64,000 nt of DNA from Variovorax fucosicus (GTDB lineage: Bacteria > Pseudomonadota > Gammaproteobacteria > Burkholderiales > Burkholderiaceae_C), in assembly GCF_030316825.1 (NCBI RefSeq), contig NZ_JASZYU010000001.1:744001-808000 (forward strand), given 5' to 3'. The notes below the pieces were generated by a model. It saw only the letters and a list, made by a program, of their open reading frames with translations. It made no database searches and was not told the origin of the DNA. Positions 58,301 through 64,000 of this stretch are shown here, piece after piece. A program made the position numbers and the translations under genes. The first letter of the stretch is position 1; each line of letters starts with the position of its first letter.

Positions 58301-59189
58301 CGTTGCCGCCGACGCACGAGGCTTCGGCCGAGGTCGGGTCGACCGCGAACACATAGCCCGCGCGCTCGGCCGCATCGGCCACGCGCTGTGTGACCACGCC
58401 GGCCTCCGTCCACACCGTGGGCACCGGCGCTTCGAGCCCCGGCAACGGCACGAGCTCGACTTCGGTCATCGCTTCGAGCTTTTCGGTGTTGATGACCGCG
58501 CTGTTCCAGGTCAGCGGAATCGCGCCGCCGGTGTAGCCGGTGCCGCCGCCACGCGGAATGATGGTCAGGCCGAGTTCGATGCAGCCCTTGACCAGCAAGG
58601 CCATCTCGGCTTCGGTGTCGGGGCATAGCACGACGAACGGATATTCCACGCGCCAGTCGGTGGCGTCGGTCACATGCGACACGCGCGACAGGCCGTCGAA
58701 CTTGATGTTGTCTTTCGCCGTCAGGCGGCGAAACGCACGCGTCGCCTTGCGGCGCAGCGCGGCCACATCGCGGAACATGAGGTCGAACGAGGCGATGGCC
58801 TTCGACACCAGCGCCGCCAGTTCGCCGACCAGCAGATCGCGCTCGGCATCGATGTCGGGCGTGCGGCGCTTGCCGACTTCGGTGAGCCGGTGGTTGAGGG
58901 CATCGACCAGTTGGCCGCGCCGGCGCGGGTTGTCGAGCAGGTCGTCTACCAGGTAGGGATTTCGCTGCACCACCCAGATATCGCCCAGCACCTCGTACAG
59001 CATGCGGGCGGATCGGCCGGTGCGGCGCTCGGCCCGCAGCACCTGCAGCAATTCCCAGCCGCGCGCGCCGAGCAGCCGGATCACGATTTCGCGATCGGAG
59101 AAGCTGGTGTAGTTGTAGGGGATTTCGCGCAGTCGCGCCGGCTCTTCGGCCTGCGACAACAGCGCGGTCAACGCGATCGGAGCATTCAT
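55311..59189 (-). CDS. Giant FAD-linked and Fe-S oxidoreductase (D-2-hydroxyacid dehydrogenase type)
   Basis: A 1292-residue fusion. Residues 1-180 match DUF3683. A GlcD-type FAD domain follows ([17 protein letters not shown] and [18 protein letters not shown]). The FAD-oxidase C-terminal domain holds [16 protein letters not shown] and [11 protein letters not shown]. Two [4Fe-4S] motifs, [11 protein letters not shown] and [12 protein letters not shown], come next. Two CCG domains close the protein ([18 protein letters not shown] and RCCGESG). It combines in one chain what GlcD-GlcF or Dld systems split, so it likely oxidises a D-2-hydroxyacid such as D-lactate and feeds quinone. The substrate is inferred from family. 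Confidence 0.92.
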   Translation of the reverse strand: MNAPIALTALLSQAEEPARLREIPYNYTSFSDREIVIRLLGARGWELLQVLRAERRTGRSARMLYEVLGDIWVVQRNPYLVDDLLDNPRRRGQLVDALNHRLTEVGKRRTPDIDAERDLLVGELAALVSKAIASFDLMFRDVAALRRKATRAFRRLTAKDNIKFDGLSRVSHVTDATDWRVEYPFVVLCPDTEAEMALLVKGCIELGLTIIPRGGGTGYTGGAIPLTWNSAVINTEKLEAMTEVELVPLPGLEAPVPTVWTEAGVVTQRVADAAERAGYVFAVDPTSAEASCVGGNVAMNAGGKKAVLWGTALDNLASWRMVTPQAEWLEVTRIGHNLGKIHDADSAVFELQYFAADGKTRLRTERLDIPGKTFRKEGLGKDVTDKFLSGLPGIQKEGCDGLITSCRWVVHKMPSHTRTVCLEFFGNAKDAVPSIVEIKDFMFAEQKRSGVLLAGLEHLDDRYLKAVGYATKSKKHGGLPKMVLFGDIAGDDADAVARVTSEVVRIANSRSGEGFIAISPEARKKFWLDRKRTAAISKHTNAFKINEDVVIPLPRMAEYTDGIERINIELSLQNKLAFADALEAFFTRGNLPLGKTDDANDIPSADLLEDRVAQAIALVREVRTLWAGWLQNVDALFAQLQDHSLRASWKTQLRAPLTQIFTGAEFVPILDECNAIHQRVLKGRVWVALHMHAGDGNVHTNIPVNSDNYEMLQTAHAAVVRIMALARSLDGVISGEHGIGITKLEFLSDEELQPFTDYKKRVDPEGRFNKGKLLRVEDTGADALHADLTNAYTPSFGLMGHESLIMQQSDIGAIADSVKDCLRCGKCKPVCATHVPRANLLYSPRNKILATSLLVEAFLYEEQTRRGVSIKHWEEFEDVADHCTVCHKCLSPCPVKIDFGDVSMNMRNLLRKMGQKSFRPGNAAAMFFLNATNPQTIKAMRVGMVGIGFKAQRLANDLLRRVAKKQTSAPPATLGPAPIKEQIVHFINKKMPGGLPKQTARALLDIEDADYVPIIRNPKATTSETEAVFYFPGCGSERLFSQVGLATQAMLWHAGVQTVLPPGYLCCGYPQRGSGQFDKAEKMITDNRVLFHRVANTLNYLDIKTVVVSCGTCYDQLQGYQFDKIFPGCRIIDIHEYLLEKGITLGDAGGGGYLYHDPCHSPMKLQDPMKTVKALVGDNVLKNDRCCGESGTLGVTRPDISTQIRFRKEEELKQGEAALRESGKIGAKENVKILTSCPSCLQGLSRYGNDLNNGLLEADYIVVEMANRILGEQWLPEYVAAANQGGIERVLV

Positions 59190-59344
59190 CGGGGGTGGGC
59201 CTCGGTCGGGCGCTGCGCGCCCAGCAACCAGGGGACTCCGATTTTAGGTCAGGGCTTGAATACCTGCCCTGCGCCCCTTGGCAAGAGCGCCCGGTGACGT
59301 CGGCCGCCCCAGCGCATACCGCCCGCCGACGCCCCCTCGGAATG

Positions 59345-60574
59345 TCAGAACAGCACGCGGCTTCGAATCGTCCCAGGCACCTCGGCCAGCTTTTCCAGCG
59401 CGATGTCCGAATAAGCCGCGTCGATGTCGGTCACCACGTAGCCCACCTGCTCGTTGGTCTGCAGGTACTGCGAGGCGATGTTGATGCGGTTGTCCGCAAA
59501 CACCTGGTTGATCGCCGACAACACCCCCGGCACGTTGTGATGGATGTGCAGCAGGCGGTGCTTGCCCGGGTGTGCCGGCAGCGCCACCTCCGGGAAATTC
59601 ACCGACGAGACCGACGTGCCGTTGTCGCTGTACTTCACCAGCTTCTCGGCGACCTCGCTGCCGATGTTGGCCTGCGCCTCCATCGTCGAGCCACCCACGT
59701 GCGGCGTGAGGATCACATTGTCCAGGCCGCGCAGCGGCGACTGGAATTCTTCGTTGTTGCTGCCCGGCTCCACCGGAAACACATCGATGGCCGCGCCCCA
59801 GAGCTTCTCGCTCTTGATGCCTTCGGCCAGCGCATCGATATCGACCACCGTGCCGCGCGCCGCATTGATCAGAATGCCGCCCGGCTTCATCGCTGCGATC
59901 TCGGCCGGGCCGATCATCCACTTCGTCGACGGCAGCTCCGGCACATGCAGGCTCACGATGTCGCTCTGCGCGAGCAACTCGTGCAGCTTGGGGATCTGGC
60001 GGGCGTTGCCCAGCGGCAGCTTGCTGACCACGTCGTAGAACGTGACGTGCATGCCGAGCCCTTCGGCCAGCACCGACAACTGCGTGCCGATCGAGCCGTA
60101 GCCGACGATGCCCAGCGTCTTGCCGCGGATCTCGTGCGAATTCGCGGCCGATTTCATCCAGCCGCCACGGTGCACCAGCGCGTTCTTCGCGGGGATGCCG
60201 CGCAGCAGCAGGATCGCTTCGGCCAGCACCAGCTCGGCCACAGAGCGGGTGTTGGAATACGGCGCGTTGAACACCGCCACGCCGCGCTCGCGCGCCGCCC
60301 CCAGATCGACCTGGTTGGTGCCGATGCAAAAACAGCCCACGGCCACCAGCTTGGGCGCAGCCGACAGCACATCGGCCGTGAGCTTGCTTTGCGACCGGAT
60401 GCCCAGAAAGTGCACATCGGCCAGCTTGGCCTTGAGCTCTTCGCCCTGGAGAGCCTTGGACAGCGTCTCGATTTGCGTGTAGCCCGCTCCCCGGATGGTT
60501 TCCACCGCCGAAGGATGGATGTTCTCCAGCAACAGGAACTTGATCTTGCTTTTTTCAAGGGAGGTCTTGTTCAT
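59345..60574 (-). CDS. serA: D-3-phosphoglycerate dehydrogenase
   Basis: A 409-residue enzyme that starts serine synthesis by oxidising 3-phosphoglycerate. The NAD site is GIVGYGSIGTQLSVLAEGLG. Catalytic positions are in INAARGTVVD (Arg), the VEPGSNNEEF region (Glu) and TPHVGGSTMEAQ (His). An ACT domain occupies about 335-409 (HRLLHIHHNVPGVLSAINQVF), allowing feedback by serine. GGGAGG lies upstream of the ATG. It is divergent from ugpB across 175 bases. Confidence 0.96.
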   Translation of the reverse strand: MNKTSLEKSKIKFLLLENIHPSAVETIRGAGYTQIETLSKALQGEELKAKLADVHFLGIRSQSKLTADVLSAAPKLVAVGCFCIGTNQVDLGAARERGVAVFNAPYSNTRSVAELVLAEAILLLRGIPAKNALVHRGGWMKSAANSHEIRGKTLGIVGYGSIGTQLSVLAEGLGMHVTFYDVVSKLPLGNARQIPKLHELLAQSDIVSLHVPELPSTKWMIGPAEIAAMKPGGILINAARGTVVDIDALAEGIKSEKLWGAAIDVFPVEPGSNNEEFQSPLRGLDNVILTPHVGGSTMEAQANIGSEVAEKLVKYSDNGTSVSSVNFPEVALPAHPGKHRLLHIHHNVPGVLSAINQVFADNRINIASQYLQTNEQVGYVVTDIDAAYSDIALEKLAEVPGTIRSRVLF

Positions 60575-60694
60575 CCCTGAAGGCTAGCATGGTGCACTGC
60601 AACAAGCAGGCCGCGCACCAATGGCGGGCACCCAAAAGGGTTTCCCCGCTTGGTCGCGCCGGCGACTCCATGCGACAACCATCGACGCGGAACC

Positions 60695-60708
60695 GTCATG
60701 CAGATGAC
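60695..60708. promoter_or_regulatory. Inverted repeat ahead of ugpB
   Basis: GTCAT (60695-60699) and ATGAC (60704-60708) form a short inverted repeat with a 4-base spacer, 42 bases before the ugpB ATG in the serA-ugpB gap. GTCAT also occurs in PhoB-type boxes, but the second direct repeat expected 11 bases on is not present. It is a candidate regulator site only. AGGAG precedes ugpB as its ribosome site. Confidence 0.3.
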
Positions 60709-60749
60709 CTAGCATCCGCGCTTTTGTTTTTCCCCCTTCAGGAGTCTTC

Positions 60750-62060
60750 ATGCGATTCAAAACGCTTGCCATGGCCTCGACGCTGGCCGCCACGCTGTGC
60801 ACCACGGCGCAGGCCCAAACCGAGATCCAGTGGTGGCATTCGATGACCGCCGTCAACAACGAGTGGGTCAACGACCTGGCCAAGCAGTTCAACGAGAGCC
60901 AGAAGGAATACAAGATCGTGCCCACCTTCAAGGGCACCTACGACGAATCCATGACGGCCTCGATCGCGGCCTTCCGGTCCGGCAATGCCCCACACATCCT
61001 GCAGGTGTTCGAAGTTGGCACGGCCACCATGATGGCCAGCAAGACCGCCATCATTCCGGTCGGCCAGGTCATGAAGGACGCGGGCGAGAAGTTCGACCCA
61101 ACCGCCTACATCCCAGCCGTGGCCGGCTACTACACGGCACCCAATGGCCAGATGCTGAGCTTCCCGTTCAACAGCTCGACCACGGTGTTCTACGTCAACA
61201 AGGACGCCTTCAAGGCGGCCGGCATCCCCACCGACAAGCTGCCGGCCACCTGGCCGGAAGTGGCGGCGGCCGCTGCCAAGCTCAAGGCCAGCGGTCACAA
61301 ATGCCCGTTCACCACGGCGTGGCAGGGCTGGACGCAGCTCGAGAGCTTCTCGGCCTGGCACAACGTCGAGTTCGCGACCAAGAGCAACGGCCTGGCCGGG
61401 CTCGACGCGCGCATGAAGATCAACTCCCCGCTCCACGTTCGCCACATCGAGAACCTGGCCAACATGGCCAAGCAGGGCCTGTTCATCTACAAGGGCCGCG
61501 GCAACGTGCCGGAAGCCTCGTTCGTCTCGGGCGAGTGCGCCATGATCAACACCTCTTCGGGCTTCTACGGCAACGTGGCGAAGAACGCCAAGTTCGCCTA
61601 CGCGGTTGCACCGCTGCCCTACTACCCGGATGTGGCCGGTGCGCCGCAGAACACGGTGATCGGTGGCGCCAGCCTGTGGGTCATGTCGGGCAAGAAGCCG
61701 GCCGAATACAAGGGCGTCGCCAAGTTCTTCACCTTCATCTCGCAGCCTGAAGTGCAGTCCGCCAGCCACAAGCGCACCGGATACCTGCCGGTGACCCTGG
61801 CGTCCTACCAGCTCACCGAGAAGTCGGGCTTCTACAAGGAAAACCCGGGCACCGACGTGGCCGTGACGCAGATGATCCGCAAGGTCACCGACAAGAGCCG
61901 CGGCATCCGCCTTGGCAACTACGTGCAGGTTCGCGCGATCGAGGACGAAGAACTCGAACAGGTGTGGAACGGCAAGAAGCAGCCCAAGGAAGCGCTGGAC
62001 GAAATCGTGAAGCGTGGCAACGAGCAACTCGAACGCTTCCAGAAAGCCAACAAGGGCTGA
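60750..62060 (+). CDS. ugpB: sn-glycerol-3-phosphate ABC transporter, binding protein UgpB
   Basis: A 436-residue periplasmic solute-binding protein. A signal peptide ends at AQA near residue 23. The mature protein begins TEIQWWHSMTAVNNEWVNDLAKQFN. FKGTYDESMTASIAAFRSGNAPHILQVFEVGTATMMA and SSGFYGNVAKNAKF are characteristic of UgpB. It captures glycerol-3-phosphate or its diesters for the UgpA/UgpE permease. Two hairpins follow the stop before ugpA, so this gene is probably expressed more strongly than the permease genes. Confidence 0.95.
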   Translation: MRFKTLAMASTLAATLCTTAQAQTEIQWWHSMTAVNNEWVNDLAKQFNESQKEYKIVPTFKGTYDESMTASIAAFRSGNAPHILQVFEVGTATMMASKTAIIPVGQVMKDAGEKFDPTAYIPAVAGYYTAPNGQMLSFPFNSSTTVFYVNKDAFKAAGIPTDKLPATWPEVAAAAAKLKASGHKCPFTTAWQGWTQLESFSAWHNVEFATKSNGLAGLDARMKINSPLHVRHIENLANMAKQGLFIYKGRGNVPEASFVSGECAMINTSSGFYGNVAKNAKFAYAVAPLPYYPDVAGAPQNTVIGGASLWVMSGKKPAEYKGVAKFFTFISQPEVQSASHKRTGYLPVTLASYQLTEKSGFYKENPGTDVAVTQMIRKVTDKSRGIRLGNYVQVRAIEDEELEQVWNGKKQPKEALDEIVKRGNEQLERFQKANKG

Positions 62061-62100
62061 CGCCTTTTTGCCGCAGCAGTCATGCTGGCACCCCTCCCTG

Positions 62101-62123
62101 CCCTCCCCGGCCGCCGGGGAGGG
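62101..62123. other. Perfect GC-rich hairpin downstream of ugpB
   Basis: CCCTCCCCGG (62101-62110) and CCGGGGAGGG (62114-62123) pair perfectly over 10 base pairs with a 3-base loop. No T-run follows directly. It lies 41 bases after the ugpB stop. A structure of this strength at an mRNA 3' region typically blocks 3'-to-5' exonucleases and would stabilise the ugpB message. Confidence 0.6.
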
Positions 62124-62160
62124 TGGCTGTGATGGCCCCGATGCAGCAGTAGACTCAGCC

Positions 62161-62197
62161 GCCCGCCGAACGCAGAAGCCGGCGGGCTTTCTTTTTT
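62161..62197 (+). terminator. Rho-independent terminator or attenuator between ugpB and ugpA
   Basis: GCCCGCCG (62161-62168) pairs with CGGCGGGC (62180-62187) around an 11-base loop, followed at once by TTTCTTTTTT. It lies only 11 bases before the ugpA ATG. Placed inside the operon, it should end a share of transcripts after ugpB. Confidence 0.75.
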
Positions 62198-62207
62198 GAG
62201 GGGACTT

Positions 62208-63089
62208 ATGGAAAAACGCGTTGTATTCAGGTCGGGTTGGCTGCCTTGGCTGCTGCTCGTGCCGCAAATGGCGGTGATCCTGGTGTTTTTCTTCTGGCCG
62301 GCGGCGCAGGCGATCCTGCAATCGCTGCAGCAGCAGGACGCGTTCGGAACCTCGATCGAGTTTGTCGGCTTCGACAACTTCAAGCAGCTCTGGGGCGACC
62401 CGAGCTACGTCGAGTCCTTCAAGACCACCGCCATGTTTTCGGTGCTGGTGGCCGTCATCGGCATCAGCCTGTCGCTGATGCTCGCCGTGTTCGCCGACCG
62501 CATCGTGCGCGGCGGCATGTTCTACAAGACCATGCTGATCCTGCCGTATGCGGTCGCGCCGGCCGTGGCGGCCGTGCTCTGGGTCTTCATGTTCTCGCCG
62601 TCGCTCGGCGTCGTCGCCTATGCGCTCGGCAAGATCGGCATCGACTGGAACCACCTGCTCAACTCGAACCACGCGATGACGCTGATCGTCATGGCCGCGG
62701 TGTGGAAGCAGATTTCGTACAACTTCCTGTTCTTCCTGGCGGGCCTGCAATCGATCCCCAAGTCGCTGATCGAGGCCGCGGCCATCGACGGCGCGCGGCC
62801 GTGGCGACGCTTCTGGACGGTGCAGTTTCCGCTGCTGTCGCCGACCACCTTCTTCCTCTTGGTCATCAACGTGGTCTACGCCTTCTTCGACACCTTCGCG
62901 ATCGTTGACGCGGCGACCCAGGGCGGACCGGGCAAGGACACGACCATCCTGGTCTACAAGGTCTATCACGACGGCTTCAAGGCGATGGACCTCGGCGGCT
63001 CCGCGGCGCAATCGGTGGTGCTGATGGTCATCGTTGTGGCCCTGACCGTGATCCAGTTCCGCTACGTCGAAAAGAAAGTGCAGTACTGA
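62208..63089 (+). CDS. ugpA: sn-glycerol-3-phosphate ABC transporter permease UgpA
   Basis: A 293-residue inner-membrane permease with six helices. The ABC permease EAA loop reads EAAAIDGARPWRRFWTVQFPLLSPTTFF. The N-terminus is MEKRVVFRSGWLPWLLLVPQ. It pairs with UgpE and docks on the UgpC ATPase. GAGGGGAC provides the ribosome site, directly after the T-run of the terminator-like hairpin. Confidence 0.95.
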   Translation: MEKRVVFRSGWLPWLLLVPQMAVILVFFFWPAAQAILQSLQQQDAFGTSIEFVGFDNFKQLWGDPSYVESFKTTAMFSVLVAVIGISLSLMLAVFADRIVRGGMFYKTMLILPYAVAPAVAAVLWVFMFSPSLGVVAYALGKIGIDWNHLLNSNHAMTLIVMAAVWKQISYNFLFFLAGLQSIPKSLIEAAAIDGARPWRRFWTVQFPLLSPTTFFLLVINVVYAFFDTFAIVDAATQGGPGKDTTILVYKVYHDGFKAMDLGGSAAQSVVLMVIVVALTVIQFRYVEKKVQY

Positions 63090-63090
63090 A

Positions 63091-63942
63091 ATGGTCGAAA
63101 AACGCGGAACCCACGGCATCCTCGCCCATGTGGTGATGGTGCTCGGCGTCTTCATCGTCGCCTTTCCTCTCTACCTCGCGTTCGTGGCGTCCACGCACAC
63201 GGCGCAGGAAATCGTTCAGGCGCCCATGCCGCTGCTGCCGGGCGGCCACATGTGGGAAAGCTACAAGTCGGCCCTGTTCGGCAACGCGAACGCCGTCGGC
63301 TCGAACGCGCCGGTGGCCCACATGATGTGGGTCAGCCTGGTGACGGCGCTGGTGATCTCGATCGGCAAGATCGCGATCTCGCTGCTGTCGGCCTTTGCGA
63401 TCGTGTACTTCAAGTTTCCGTTCCGCAAGATCGTGTTCTGGATGATCTTCGTGACGCTGATGCTGCCGGTCGAGGTGCGCATCCTGCCCACCTACAAGGT
63501 CCTGTCGGATCTGAACATGCTGAACACCTACGCGGGCCTGACGATTCCGCTGATCGCGTCGGCGACGGCGACCTTCCTGTTCCGGCAGTTCTTCATGACG
63601 GTGCCGGACGAGCTCACCGAAGCTTCACGGATGGACGGCGCGAGCCCGATGCGTTTCTTCATCGACGTGTTGCTGCCGCTGTCGAAGACATCGATCGCGG
63701 CACTGTTCGTGATCCAGTTCATCTACGGCTGGAACCAGTACCTCTGGCCGCTGCTGGCCACCACCAACGAAGACATGTACCCGGTGGTGATCGGCATCAA
63801 ACGCATGATCGCCGGCGGCGACGGCCAGAACGAATGGAACGTCGTGATGGCGACCGCCATCCTCGCGATGCTGCCGCCCGCCATCGTGGTGGTGCTGATG
63901 CAGAAGTGGTTCGTCAAGGGCCTGGTCGATACCGAAAAATAA
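63091..63942 (+). CDS. ugpE: sn-glycerol-3-phosphate ABC transporter permease UgpE
   Basis: A 283-residue permease with six helices. The EAA loop is EASRMDGASPMRFFIDVLLPLSKTS, and the opening MVEKRGTHGILAHVVMVLGV and late FIYGWNQYLWPLL fit UgpE. It begins 1 base after ugpA, so the two are translated together as a permease heterodimer. Confidence 0.95.
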   Translation: MVEKRGTHGILAHVVMVLGVFIVAFPLYLAFVASTHTAQEIVQAPMPLLPGGHMWESYKSALFGNANAVGSNAPVAHMMWVSLVTALVISIGKIAISLLSAFAIVYFKFPFRKIVFWMIFVTLMLPVEVRILPTYKVLSDLNMLNTYAGLTIPLIASATATFLFRQFFMTVPDELTEASRMDGASPMRFFIDVLLPLSKTSIAALFVIQFIYGWNQYLWPLLATTNEDMYPVVIGIKRMIAGGDGQNEWNVVMATAILAMLPPAIVVVLMQKWFVKGLVDTEK

Positions 63943-63960
63943 GTTGGGACGAACGAAAAA

Positions 63961-64000
63961 ATGGCTGCTCTTTCACTACGCAACGTCATCAAACGCTATG
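63961..64000 (+). CDS. ugpC: UgpC ATP-binding subunit (5' end only)
   Basis: The final 40 bases encode MAALSLRNVIKRY, the usual first strand of an MsmX/UgpC-type ABC ATPase, 18 bases after ugpE. The Walker motifs lie beyond the window. Identity rests on this short start plus operon position. GGGACGA upstream is a weak ribosome site. Confidence 0.75.
   Translation, partial: MAALSLRNVIKRY

Noticed and set aside
55170..58628. Plus-strand open frame of about 1150 codons opposite the giant oxidoreductase
   Set aside because: It spans conserved coding sequence on the minus strand and shows no family motifs of its own.
60690..60712. PhoB box ahead of the ugp operon
   Set aside because: GTCAT is present once in each orientation, but the direct repeat at 11-base spacing that defines a Pho box is missing. 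I kept it only as a weak inverted repeat.

Overview
The window is high-GC chromosomal DNA, almost fully coding, with gene content and order typical of the Comamonadaceae (Burkholderiales, Betaproteobacteria). Variovorax or a close relative is my best guess. The basis is protein sequence style, the rhodanese-grxC-secB-gpsA, aspS-nudB-endonuclease and ubiE/ubiJ/ubiB neighbourhoods, and a 'GCTAT...ATAGC' interspersed repeat that I recall from this family. I found no rRNA, tRNA, CRISPR, IS element or prophage. No gene-free stretch exceeds about 180 bases.

Region 1 (1-12514, all on the minus strand) is a formate-metabolism block. Read in transcription order it holds the Fe-S carrier ATPase apbC/mrp, a LysR regulator, an OFA-family oxalate/formate transporter, a fused FdsG-FdsB diaphorase subunit, the molybdenum formate dehydrogenase FdsA, a second YdeP-type molybdopterin oxidoreductase, the sulfurtransferase FdhD, and a truncated metallophosphoesterase. 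Two near-identical, partly palindromic elements (3796-3824 and 10383-10409) lie ahead of the YdeP gene and ahead of the transporter gene. They are probably operators of the LysR regulator. I consider this the most interesting structure here.

Region 2 (12556-22777) carries a patatin phospholipase, small secreted proteins, YceH, an NAD-type isocitrate dehydrogenase, metG, a SulP transporter, a BamE-like lipoprotein and scpA. Region 3 (22793-28752) is cofactor synthesis: nadB, panB-panC with a coupled TfoX-domain gene, and nadA-nadC. Region 4 (28792-35017) carries a lipoprotein, the gpsA/secB/grxC/rhodanese operon, gpmA, a C-terminal processing peptidase and a MoeB-type enzyme.

Region 5 (35127-42138) looks like a stress and envelope module. 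It has an AsmA protein, a receiver-only protein, a divergent NarL-type regulator and CHASE3 histidine kinase, then DUF1328, a YqjD/YqjE/YqjK-like trio, a BON lipoprotein and CsbD. A bidirectional terminator separates the last two converging groups. Region 6 (42251-49264) has a DUF429 protein, an EamA transporter, a one-domain BLUF blue-light receptor tightly packed after folE, then an endonuclease-family protein, nudB, aspS, a DUF502 protein and an FmdB zinc ribbon. FolE and NudB catalyse the first two steps of folate synthesis.

Region 7 (49344-60574) has a sodium/solute symporter, the ubiquinone genes ubiB, ubiJ and ubiE with a Tim44-like gene among them, a DUF971 protein, a giant FAD/Fe-S oxidoreductase and serA. 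Region 8 (60750-64000) is the ugpB-A-E-C glycerol-3-phosphate ABC importer operon, cut by the window edge in ugpC. It has a terminator-like double hairpin between ugpB and ugpA.
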